From assembly GCA_029834535.1 (NCBI GenBank), contig JAQMWT010000576.1, positions 1 to 64,000 on the forward strand: a DNA stretch of 64,000 nt, given 5' to 3'. Both the position numbers and the translations under genes were made by a program. Below are positions 10,894 through 21,624 of this stretch, in pieces. A model generated the notes under the pieces. That model was not told the origin of the DNA. It worked only from the letters and a program-made list of their open reading frames with translations, and ran no database searches. Source of the stretch: Chrysophaeum taylorii. Its lineage: Eukaryota > Sar > Pelagophyceae > Pelagomonadales > Pelagomonadaceae. Within the stretch, counting starts at the first letter, position 1. Each line of letters starts with the position of its first letter.

Positions 10894-11625
10894 CTGCTTG
10901 CCGGTGCGCATCATGAAGGGTGAGATTTTCGTTCCCGGAATGTACATACGGTTGTACATGAACGCAGCGTACTGGATGAAAATCGACCAATCCGGTTGAC
11001 GCTGCTCATAAATCGCAGCCCTCAAGAAGGCTTTGGTGAATCGGTTGACACGCTCGGTGTGATTGCTCTGAGGATGATGCGGGATTGTAGTTCGATAACG
11101 GACATTAAATTGACGAACGAACGTCCGAAATAACTTGTTCGCAAACTCATTTCCATTATCCGTGACTATACACCGTGGGAGACATCCCTCGAGCAAAATC
11201 TTGTCTACAAACGCGTTCAAAATCGAGTAGTCATGCTTGGTGTTAATCAGAGCCAGTTTAAGAAAATGCGAAGCCGCATCGTACATCGCGAGGATATACG
11301 TGTGCAAGTCAGCACCTTGCAATGGTCCAATAAGATCCATGCCTATGACGTAGCAATCTCCGATGCGATTCGGTTGGCAGAGCAAGCCATGGCGCTTAGG
11401 CACGGTGGATCGAATCTTTTGGCAGATAATGCAGGCATCGATGAACTCATTAACCGATGATGAGACGTTCGGCCACCAATATCGTTCCAAAATCCAATTC
11501 GCGGTGAAATCTCGTCCTACATGGCCTCCAAACAGGCCTCGATGATGCATGGCGATAACACGCTTTCGCATCGATTGAGGTACCACGATAAGACGTCGAG
11601 AGTCCGAATCATCGACCTTGTACAA
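10894..11625 (-). CDS. Gypsy integrase region (G1)
   Basis: The frame shows the HHCC zinc-binding module (HHRGLFGGH, then CIIC) followed by the DDE core: the first Asp in GMDLIGP, the second in VTDNGNEF and the Glu in HTERVNR. A segment after the core includes the YNRMYIPGT motif common near the end of gypsy integrases. In life this enzyme would join element cDNA to the chromosome. The frame runs out into the inverted copia LTR remnant. The family assignment is secure from the motifs. Confidence 0.85.
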
Positions 11626-11879
11626 AACATCGTTGTCAGCCTCGTATAGTACTGGTGATTGCCCGTCTTGATCTTTCTGCTCCGAGTTGAGGTTTTTCCG
11701 GATTCGCTTGCCAGTTTCGTCTCAAGTCTGCTCTTTCGCTATCTCCTCGAGAGTGACTTCATTTTCAGCTTGATCTGCAAAAGGGAGACGTTCGACGGGG
11801 TCAGCTGGTTCAGCTTCGTACGCAAATTGAGGCAGCTGCACGTTTTGGCGCGTACTAACTGCTGCCATTGCTGCGGTAG

Positions 11880-13500
11880 GCTTGCTGTCCGGGTACAGGC
11901 ATCGTCACCGGAGAAAAGGTGAAGCAAGCTGTACCAGGAACATCAGTGGGAATTTCCTGGAAGATCAGATAAGCTTCATTGATCGGTTCCCCGTCTTCAT
12001 CTTGCTCAATCAACTTATCGATGGGGTTGCGTGACAAGCAATCAGGGATGCGCATGCCGGGGGAGTTTCCAGGCTTGTATCCGAGCTCCCGGTCAAATGC
12101 AGCAAGCCGCATAGCCCATCGCGCTAACTGTCCAGATGTATGGTTCGAATCCCGAAGGGACGTCAAATTACGGTGATCCGTCTCCAATTTCGTCTGATGT
12201 CCTTCGATGTAGAAGCGAAAATTCTCGAGAGCTGAGAGGACTGCAAGGAGTTCCAAACGTCGAGGATCATACTTCCTCGTCGATTTGGGCACAGTCCGAC
12301 TCCAGTACTCGATAACTCTCTCTTCCACTCGTTCTTTTCCATCGTCGTCAACGACTGGTACTTTCTGAAATAGGGCACCTAATCCATGCGCGGAAGCATC
12401 AGTTCGAATGTAGAAAGGCAATGAGTAGTCAGGATGATAAACTCCCTTAGAAGTGACAATAGCCTCAATGATGACATCCCATGCCTCCTGACACTCCTTC
12501 GTCCGCTCGAATTTTACGTCCGGCAACGTCAGCTGTCTCAACGGCTCAGTAACCTTCGCAAAGTTTCGCACATAACGACGGCAGACGCTCCCCATTCCGA
12601 TGAAAGAACGCACTTGCTTCTTAGGGTCAGCATCTGGCAAAGTGCCTGGAATTGGTATGCGCCTGATGGCTTCTAAAGACCTTGGTGATGGAAGAAGTCC
12701 GTTCGGGATGGACAAATGACCCAAGAACTCGATGACTTCCTTCACAAAGTGACAAAGTGGATCTTCTTTATCTTGGCGCTGTATCTTTTCAAGGCAAGGC
12801 GGGGAATAACTTGCACGAGGCATTGCAAATGATTCCTTGTATCCGCGTGACCGGCAGTGATATCGTCGATATATGCCTCGAGATCACGACATAGCCACCT
12901 TGACAAGTCGCTGTTCAGTTGCTTGCAGAACAAACTTCCGGCGGGTTTGACTCGCAAAAGTAGACGCATGTAGCTGAATGCTCCCAATGGACTCGTGAAA
13001 GTCACCACATCATGCACATTTATTGACAGTCGCAAATTGTGATAACCCCATCTGATATCCAAACTCGAACGACAGATTTTGTCGATGAGAAACATCAGCG
13101 CGCCAGCCATGCTCACGCTCGGCCAGCTATCATCCTCGAGCAATGCATTGAGGCGTCGCAGGTCGACAGCTGCCCTGTAGGCGTTGGAAGTGCCTGGCTC
13201 GGCTCGCGTTGGAAGTGCCTGGCTCAGCTCGTTTCTTGGGCAACATCAACATCGGGAAACCCCACGGAGAGTTCGCGGGACGGGTAACTCCGTCTCGGGT
13301 CCATTCCTCGATTTGTAGCCTCGGGCACTCAATCTTTTCCATTGACAACCGATACGGCGAGAGCTTGACGGGGGTCGGGTTCTCTTCTTTGAACCGAAGT
13401 GTGACCTCAGGTGAATCAACAGGCCTCATCACGTCATCGAAAAATGCCCACGAATACGAGAGAAGATGCCTCATCATCAGTTTCTCGTCATCATCCAATG
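11880..13500 (-). CDS. Gypsy reverse transcriptase and RNase H region (G1)
   Basis: Parts seen: the RT fingers segment with PYRLSMEKIE, SPWGFPMLMLPKKR and the catalytic AYIDD; the connection segment; then RNase H with its acidic residues in IRTDAS, LELLA, TDHRNLT and PDCLSR. These are classical Ty3/gypsy RT-RH landmarks in the right order. The enzyme would copy element RNA into DNA and remove the RNA strand. The region is a fossil with a few interruptions. Confidence 0.85.
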
Positions 13501-15719
13501 CAAGAGGCTCTGTAATGCCTAATTCAGCCATCACCTCTTCGACCTGCGCGACGGTCGGAGGGATGACCTTCCTGCTATCCTGATCAGCCAAATGAGGAGG
13601 CATCACTGGCAACGGTTGACCATGTTCGTCGTGAGGCGCGTCCGCCCACGGAACATCGTACTTGTTGAAATACGCGGGTCGCTCCTTCGTGGTGCCTTCT
13701 TCTTCGGCGATGGCGGAGGGATGGTTGCTGGCTTGGCTGCTCTGCGTTACAACAGTGGCGACGGTGCCCCCTGCAAAAGATTGAGCCGTCCCAGGCGACA
13801 TAGCCGACGGTGGTGGCGGGGTGGTGGTGGGCGCAGATGATGGTGCAGGACTGGGTGCTGGACTAGCGTGGGAGTACACTTCATCTTGAGGGATCCATGA
13901 CACGCCTCGGGTGTCAGGGTCAATGGTTGGAATGCGCGACTCGATAACAAAGGGCGAAAACCGCAAAATATGGTGGTCGGGACTTGCTATCGTCGTCGTC
14001 ACAATAATCCGCAACTTACCCGAATTTCGAATCGAAGGGTCCAAACGAATTGTGCACTGCTAGCGCGATCCGCGTCATAGTCGCGGGTGGCACCATACTG
14101 CCAAGCATCTTCATAGCTGCTGTCTGAGGTACTTTCTCACCCCATTGCCATGTGGAAGGGACGGTCATAATTTCTTGGTGCATCTTTGACGATAGCGGTC
14201 GTGTATTTGAGAAGTGAGGTCCCATCTGTAATTTATTGCGCGTCACTGTAAAGGCGGGTCCGATGGCCGGTCGCGTAGACGAAAAACTGTTCACCACAAT
14301 TAGCGGGTGACCACTCGTAAATCCCAACGCTGGCCCAAAACGGTCCTGTAGATTCGGTGGTACACGCGTTAACAATGATAGTGCCAATCGAACATTGCAC
14401 GCAAGTAGACGCGTGCGCGAACGCAGCAATTCCGGCATGATGCTATAAAAGTCGACAGCGAGTGGAATGTAAAAGCTATGATGCACAAAGGGAATCACAG
14501 ATGACTCTTGTTCCAACGTCAACGGTCCGATCACATAGGGTGCATTCCTCAAGTGGCGCAAGACCCAAGAGGCGATTGCAGCGCCTTTCCGCGCGTCCCT
14601 GTAGTGCAGATTGGCGGTAGATCCATAAATACACGGAGGACTCGCGTGAAAACAGGAGTGCTTCCAATAGACCGGGTGTATGTACGACAAAACTAAGTCA
14701 TGTGCACGACGATGAGATTTGCCAAGCTCAGGAAGAATATAGGGGATCTTCGGAAAGTTGAGCTCGAAAGTAGCTCGAGCCTGAGGGCAAGAGTCTAGTC
14801 CAAAGCTAAGACAATGCGAAATGATGTGCCATAAAGCTCATTGCATTGTCGGATACCCAAAGTGGATCCACCAGCGCCGGCGAAATAGACGACGACGTAG
14901 GTGTATGTAATAGGGATCCAAACCAAGGAAGCGTGTTTAGCTAGCAGCTCCTTGGTAGTCGCCTCCATCTCCATTCTGGTGTTTTTGTTGTTTCGTCAAT
15001 TGGAGGAGGCTCAGGAGGAGGTATGTCATTTAAAACATCCTCCTCAACTTCAGTTTCGTTTTCGTCAGCCAAGACCGTCGCATACCAAACGTCCTCCGTG
15101 GTTTCCATATGCATATTGACGCATCCTTCGTGCGATAGGATCTCTCCTTCGACCATAGGGACTTCAGGGTCGATATCAATGTGTCCTTCACCAACATGCT
15201 CATCAGCGGCGTGAACTTCGTTGGGCTCTTGTGGGCAATAAGACGAGAAGGATCCGGGGATGACACGAATATCCGGGTGGAGTGACCGATAAGGTCGGAA
15301 CGCCTGGCCTCTCATCAGCGGTACGTCGCACTCAAGCTCCAACAAATACGGCTGGCTAGGAAGAAGGAAGCGCGTATCAGTCACGTACGCAAAATGCGGG
15401 ACGACGTCTTCCTCCTCTGGACGGCGTCGAGGTTGATCACCCGACTTTTCGGTAATCTCACGACCGTTATTGCCCAACCAGGAATCCCCTCGGTATGTGC
15501 GCTGATGATTTGCTCGAGAGCGAATAGAGCGCAACAAACTGTCATAGCTCCATGGAGGATTAAATGGCGTCCAGTACTTGGTATTTCCGTCTTGTACGGC
15601 AAGCTTGGCCGTTGGGAACATCGGCACTACCGTCGGAGTCGCATCAAATGCCTCATTGTAGAGGACAACCCCATGCTGGTCTTGGGGCAAATCGGACGTC
15701 CGATTCTTGACAACCCCAA

Positions 15720-15910
15720 TGGTTACTTCGGAGCGTCGAAAGATGGCCGTCTCCGACGTGTAGTCCAAAATAGCACCCAACAGTCGTAGTTCTCGTGCTC
15801 CCAACAGCAACTGCCCGTTCGTTTGTCCAACAAAAAACATGAGCAGTGTGGACGTCTTTGGCGCTAAAGAAACCCGAAGGATAATCCATTCGCGGATAGC
15901 AGCTCCCGAA
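15720..15910 (-). CDS. Protease-like segment (G1)
   Basis: The minus-strand frame contains GQLLLGARELRLLGAILDYT, which fits the second half of a retroviral-type aspartic protease (LLG...L...AILDY). The first active-site motif was not identified, so this is a partial call based on pattern and on its position upstream of RT. Confidence 0.4.
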
Positions 15911-16050
15911 CCTCCCGATCCATTCAGAGTACGAGTCGTGGGAAGTGGTTGACGACGAGCCCCGCGGTGGCTCCCGCAATTCTCTGGATCTTCACCCACA
16001 AACACGTCGGCTTTGCGCTCACTCAACCGCTGCGCACCGATTCGCCGCCG

Positions 16051-16098
16051 AAAACGGAGAATCGATAGTCCGGGGTGGACTATCGATTCCCGTTTCTG
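16051..16098. other. Strong inverted repeat (hairpin) upstream of the gypsy frames
   Basis: A 13-bp perfect stem (GAATCGATAGTCC at 16059-16071 and its complement at 16077-16089) closes over a 5-base loop GGGGT. The pairing continues outward to about 20 bp with one bulge. It lies just upstream of the first gypsy reading frame. Confidence 0.7.
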
Positions 16099-16484
16099 AG
16101 ACCACTGTAGTGGTAACTCAGATCACCCGCCCCTCTTGGCCGGACCGGAAGTCGCACCGAACCCTTTCACCCAGCCCAAACCACGGGTGTTACCACCACA
16201 CGCCCGATCTCCGCGTATACGCTCACGCCATATCGAGATCAGACAATCAGAATTATGAGGGTAATAGCAATAAGCAATACAAATTCTTGGTACATTGGTT
16301 TCAGTGGAAGGGCAGGTGAGGGTGTCAAGGTGACACCCCCTCACAATAGCAAGGTCAGTGCCAGAGCAACAAGCAGGGTAAGTGGAAAGTGACAAGCAGG
16401 TAAGTGGGGAGATGGGCGTTACTGCCACAGCTCCAGAGCGTCGTACATATTATGAGTCAACTCTCTGGAGGTATGTAGGATCAC
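16099..16484. other. No gene recognised
   Basis: Probably the 5' flank or leader of the gypsy element G1. It contains a short inverted motif GGTGTCAAGGTGACACC near 16320. I see no coding signal or clear LTR boundary. Confidence 0.35.
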
Positions 16485-16640
16485 ATGTTAACCTAGGTGT
16501 GTTTATATGTATCGTCGGTCGTGTGCCGAGGCTAGGGGAACCTAACTTTGTTTCCCGAAACTACCCTGCCAGACTAACACGGTGAGACGGGATGGTCCTT
16601 CCGTGACTTCATACCAGTGCCTTGCGGAATACTCTGCAAA
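16485..16640 (+). repeat. Gypsy LTR-like sequence
   Basis: It shares an ordered series of blocks with 33560-33652 and 43817-43895, including CATGTTAAC, GTCGTGTGCC, AGGCTAGGGGAAC and CGGGAT. I infer an LTR or leader of the gypsy family, because it precedes gypsy RT here. Its exact ends could not be set. Confidence 0.45.
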
Positions 16641-16745
16641 GTGATGAAAGAACTTGGAATACTTGACAAACTGCACTTAGATGATGATGCGAGTCTCAAG
16701 AGGAGTCAACGTGTCCGATATGCTTAGACGTTCTTCGACCCTGTT

Positions 16746-17194
16746 ATGGGATCAGTGTATTCACCACAAGTATCTTTGTGTTTTGTAGACGCCGGTCCTA
16801 TGCCGGTCAGGATGATGCTTTATCGACCGACTCCGGCCAAGCTCGATTGTTTTCGCAATCAGGTTGCCGAGTGGTGTCGAGAGGAAGTTCTCCGACCCGA
16901 GGATTCGCCATGGAGAGGTCCTTTGCTCATGTTACCCAAGAAGAGAGCTGAATTCAAGACGTCTTCCTTCTTTTGTTCCGCGGTCAAGTTACGTCAGCCC
17001 CATGATGAGTTCATCGATGACAGTTTGCCGACTAATTTGCAGAATTATGCTTTAGCTTTTCTCGCGATGCGCCGCTGGAGAACATATACTGACATACGAC
17101 TGGGATATCAGAATCTTCGCTTAGATCCTGCAGTCGAAGACGCTGCTGCGTTGGTCAGTCCTCTTGGACCCGACAATTTTCTGCACTAGCCCTT
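16746..17194 (+). mobile_element. Gypsy RT fragment, plus strand (G2)
   Basis: The frame contains the RT N-terminal landmarks MLYRPTPAKLD, DSPWRGPLLMLPKKRAE and DIRLGYQNLRLDP and ends near the SPLGP motif, where copia LTR sequence begins at 17,195. The last five bases, CCCTT at 17190-17194, are the target-site copy of that copia insertion. Broken; what is present covers only the first part of RT. Confidence 0.75.
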
Positions 17195-17392
17195 TAGAGA
17201 ACAGTAATTTCAACTGTGTTGCCCTTCAGCAGAGTGAGAGCAGTGGTAGTCTGCCCTCGTCCTGTGCTATAACAACGAGGACAGCACGGTGTGAATAACA
17301 CAGCGGTTTTTTGAATTAAAAGTGAGCTCGAAGCAAGAGAGCTAACCGTAGGATAGGGGGGTACTAACCCTAAATTAAATTTTCTATCTCTA
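17195..17392 (-). repeat. 3' LTR of main copia copy 1
   Basis: 198 bp, starting TAGAGATAG and ending CTGTTCTCTA on the minus strand, alignable with the LTRs at 10654, 33654, 43621 and 60662. It is preceded by the conserved GAGGGCG run at the element's 3' end, a possible polypurine-type primer. Confidence 0.85.
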
Positions 17393-17449
17393 CGCCCTCA
17401 CAGATTGAACTCGGTGAGCGAAATCTGGATCAAACTAAGCAGGAAGCGA

Positions 17450-19130
17450 CTTTCCATCGACAAGTATGTGGAGAGTGTTCTGGACGGAATTGTACGGTGG
17501 AAGAGTAGCGGAAATAGCAACTTGATGAGATGGTGGTGAAGGCGAGGTGGAATGAACACCGTAGGCGTTCTTGAACTTGTGGAATAAATTGCGGGAAAGA
17601 AGTTTCGAAAAATGATCAGCGATCTGGTAGTGAGTAGGACACCAGAGGGGACGGATGACCGAGTTGGCCTGGTAGTCACGAATGCGAAATTCTCGTAAAT
17701 TGATATGACGAGAGGGAGCACGGACTTTAGGGTGATTAGCGACATGTAAGGCGCTAGCGTTGTCAATAAGCAGGGGAATAGCGTGAGCTTGATCACGCGA
17801 AAACAGATAAGGGTGAGAGGAGAAGATCTTATGAAACCATTGGCATTCATCAGCGGCTGCGCTAGCGGCGATGAGTTCGGCTTCCATGGTGCTTTTGGCA
17901 GTAAGAGTTTGGCGTTTGCTAGACCAGAATACGAGATTGCCAAATACGAAAATACATGCACCAGAATGAGATCTTAAGCGAGGGTCAGAACGGTCAGCGA
18001 AACTGGCATCAGTAAAACAAATAATGGGCGAACGAAGATGATGCAGTTCTGGATATGTGCCGATCAGATGCTGAATAAAGGGCGTAATAGAGGGGCTGTC
18101 GGATGAATAGTCGAGAGAATCATTCGGAGTACCCTTCAAATAGCGAAGTAAAACATACAAATGTAGAAGATGGGTCTGCTCAGGGTTGTGCATGCCTTTG
18201 CAGCATTTGTTGCACAGAGTGGTGATGTCTGGACGACAAGTGACAGACAAGTAAATACTAGTGCCACAGTAATGGGGAAAATGCTTGCGTAAAATTTCTA
18301 AGGTAGGAGCCAAGTCGGAAAGAAGCTTAGCAGAAGGTTTCTGAGTGAGAATGTCCGAGTAGGGGACGTCAGTAGTACGGAGGTTGATTTTATGCTCGGC
18401 GAGCATCTTGTTTATCTTCGCGGCTACATTCATAGTGAGGTGACCAGCGGAGACATTGTAGTGTACATCGATACCAAGAAAGGATCGGATGTTATCGTGC
18501 CATGTACCTTTGCCATATTCCTTCTCCAAAGCGGTGCGAAGAGATGTGATTTTGGCGGTGTTGGTACCAGTGATCAAGAGATCATCGACTGAGACGGATA
18601 GCTCATGTTGTCGAAGAAACGAGTCGAATTTAATGTTCCACAACAAAGCTGACTGTTTGAGACCATAGAGAGCCTTGACGAGTCGGAGAGCTAGCTTGGA
18701 CTCTGGGTGGTTCTTCTGTATCTGCTGGACAAGGTTTTGCGAGACACGAATCCCTCGAGGTAAGTCTATCCATACCGGGCGATCAAGTGCCGATTGGATG
18801 AATGCCTGGGGAATGTCTGCGTGCGCGACCGGGAGCCTGAGCTTCACAGCGATGGCGAGCAATAACCGGTTGGTGGCGAGCATCGCGGTCGGTGAAGATG
18901 TGGCATAAAAGTCAATGCCGACACGTGCCAAGAAACCTCGGGCAACTAGACGAGCTTTATAGCGGTCTGGGGTGCCGTCAGCAAAATACTTGATCTTCAG
19001 CGCGAGTTCCGTCGATATAGACGAACGGTCTGGCGGTAAAGGTTCAAGCTTAAAGACGCCGCTGGAGCAAAAGCCTTCAATTTCCTTGCGAATCTAAGCA
19101 ATACGCTTAAGCTTATCTTCTTCGCCGAGT
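17450..19130 (-). CDS. Copia reverse transcriptase and RNase H region, copy 1
   Basis: Landmarks on the minus strand: KARLVARGF just upstream, FYATSSPTAM, HADIPQAFIQSALDRPVWI, LVKALYGLKQS, the catalytic VSVDDLLITG, and in RNase H, FTDASFADRSD and KSTMEAELIAASAAADE. These are standard copia RT-RH motifs in the standard order. The enzyme would copy the element's RNA into DNA. Highly similar sequence is found at 41.85-43.56 kb and, for the last part, at 10.1-10.6 kb. Confidence 0.88.
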
Positions 19131-19799
19131 TCTTTGAGTTCGACAATCTTTTCAGGCTCATATACAACGTCATCCGCAGTCACGAGTTGTAACACGACAT
19201 GGTCGATGTGCTGCAAGTCATAGTCCATGACTTCTTGGATAATGTCTTGATTCGGATCACTTTGACTTATGAAGAGGTGTCCGAGTTCGCCAGAATCATG
19301 CATGAAGGCGTGTCTGTGACGAGAAGCTAGGTGGTAGTGCTGATGCGCTGAGATGTCCCATAAGAGAGAGGAACTCATACAACAGAATTCTTGGTTCCAT
19401 TGACGCGCATAGTACTCTGCCGGTGACAATTCGTCATGGCATACATAGTTCTCGAGAACAGAATTGTCGTTGTCCAGGTGGTCGACCAAGACAGACGAGT
19501 GGTACGGCTTCCTTGGGAAGTCAACGTACAAGAGTTCTGCGTCGGTTTCTCTCTGCAGATCCAGTGCAGTGCCGCCCATGATACCATAGTCTTGAGTGGT
19601 ATTTGCGAGGAGGCATCCTGTCGGAACATCATCTGGCGGCTTAGCGTCCCTTCTAATGTTGAGATCAGATGCGATGCTGGCGGCATGGCCCTGGTGCAGA
19701 GCGCTGACACTGATGAGAAACATCAATGTGCTGGACATGTTGGCTGTGGCGCGAGCCGTGGGTTGCTCCTGCTGGTATTTCCAGTTGCGACCATACTCT

Positions 19800-21268
19800 G
19801 ATGCGATGATGCGTCTGGTGAAAAGTTGTCCATCGTCGACACGTTTCACGATATAGAGTTGATCTTTGGGAATGCGGAATCCGCGCTCGTCCTTGAGATC
19901 TGCCTTGAGTTTGTCACTCTGGTTGCGATGCACGAGGACTGGAGTAAAACCTGAATCATCGAGAACAACCTCTAGGCGATCCTTTCGCTTGGGCATCGGA
20001 ATGCTACCGTCCGGCGGAGGTGGCCGGTTGAGGAACGAAAAATCCTGTTCAGGTGTCTCGTCGCTGACGGGACTTGGATCAGTAGCAGAGGTCGGATCTG
20101 GTTCTTTATGTTCGTCGTCATCATCGGGTTCATCATCCTGGTCGTTATCATGAGTCTCGCCCTCATTTTGCGATTCCTGTCTAATTTCCGGCATTGGCTG
20201 CTCGCTTATAGCTGGGAGCGGGTCCTCTTGCCGTGCCTCTGCTGGGATCTGTGCGTGTGCTTTGATCCGTTCGATCTCCTTGTTGCGGTTGACTGGCATG
20301 TCTGCATCAACGTGGAAGTCGTTCGAGGTGACGATTTTTCCATATCGCCCTTGATGTACAAGCAGGATAGAGCTGTGAACATCACGGATAAATCGGTCCG
20401 TGCCGGGGAGGTTCGGGAGATAGTTGTTACTGTGGAAGTAAGAGGCGGAGACGCTGGAGGGTTCCAGTTTGTGACTTTGAGGATAGACAAAGGTGACAGG
20501 TTCGCCAAAGGGGAGGAGCTTCAGGAGTGGTGCCGTGGGTGACATGATGCGCCGGGGAACGGTGCAGGTCATGTTATTGCGCGAGGGCAGTCCATGAGAG
20601 CGCTGATTGTCTGCTTGGATCTTGTGCAGTAGAGCAAACGGGTGGTAATACTCGGCGCCAATAGGCTTTCCTTCGATGCGGACGCTGCGCAGGTTAAGGA
20701 GGCGAACGACGGTGCCTCGAGTGTTTTCCTTAAGGATGTTTCCCGCGAAGTTCCGCTGGTGTAGGTGGCGACCAATGATTTGAAACTGGATACCGAGCTG
20801 CACCTTGAGCGGGTGGAAAGCTTCGGAGCGGAATGTGGAAAAAGCATCAGATGAGATGATTTTCACACTTACATCCAATTCGACCTTACTCACGTTGACC
20901 ACGTAGAGGATGCCAGCCAGAACGTCCTGAGCGTCTAGTTTCCGCAGGAAATAGACCCACTTGTGTGCTGAGATAATACACACGAAATGCATGATGTAAC
21001 GAAAGCCACCATAGCATTTGCTGATGCCCGGGTATGAGACATCCATGTGGAGATGTTGGCCAGGAGCATAGGCCAGTTCATCCTGTGACCTGGAAGAGTT
21101 CTGATGTCGGAAGCTAACATGCGGTTGACAGCGCTTGCATTCGCAGCAGTCTTGCAGATACCGATCATCACCTGGGCGGAGATTCGTAACATTGGCGGCA
21201 ATTGTGCGGCGAAGAATCTCGGGTTGTTGGTGGTGTATGCGGTGCCAGCGAGTGACCAAAGCCCTCAT
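19800..21268 (-). CDS. Copia integrase region, copy 1
   Basis: The frame begins near a HHCC zinc-binding module (HRIHHQQ, then CECKRC), followed by the catalytic core with the first Asp in LHMDVSYPG and the second in IISSDAFSTF; the position of the Glu is less certain, around HQRNFAGNI. A long acidic linker (Glu/Asp/Pro-rich) follows the core before RT, as in many copia polyproteins. The enzyme would insert cDNA. The same block is present in copy 2, where a retroposon has inserted in it. Confidence 0.8.
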
Positions 21269-21624
21269 TTCGCGTGCTGAATAGTGCCGGGCTTGTGCAA
21301 GGGGGGCAGAGCGGCAGTCGAAGCGCTGGGGGGGGTGGGTCGCTTGTCAACTCGGACTTTAGCAACTGTGGCCTCGGCGAGTAGCGTCTCGAGGTTTTTC
21401 GATTTGCTTGGTTTGCGGATCGCATCATGGCGAGCATCTGCTACGGCATTGAAAAGGGAGGTGAGGTTGAGGTCCACCTCTGCTAAGGGACGGTTGGAGA
21501 TGTTCAAGAAGAATTCTGCAACCTGGTGGATGTCTCCGGGGCTGGGAATGCCATTGCGCATGGTTGCCCATTCGATGTGAATGTTCACGTGGTGATGCGA
21601 TTCGTGGAGTGCCGAGGACAGCGC

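Larger units (their letters stand above)
10892..16030 (-). mobile_element. Ty3/gypsy retrotransposon, broken (G1)
   Basis: On the minus strand the order is protease-like segment (about 15.9-15.7 kb), a linker and unidentified segments (15.7-14.0 kb), reverse transcriptase (about 13.5-12.8 kb), RNase H (12.5-12.0 kb) and integrase (11.63-10.9 kb). RT before integrase is the gypsy order. No gag and no paired LTRs were found; the 3' end is cut by copia LTR sequence. About five breaks. The rich set of recognisable motifs suggests moderate age. Confidence 0.8.

Noticed and set aside
17360-17375. Telomere-like CTAACCCTAAA runs, seen in all copia and LARD LTRs
   Set aside because: They are a fixed part of the LTRs, occur once per LTR and are not in arrays, so they are not telomeric DNA.
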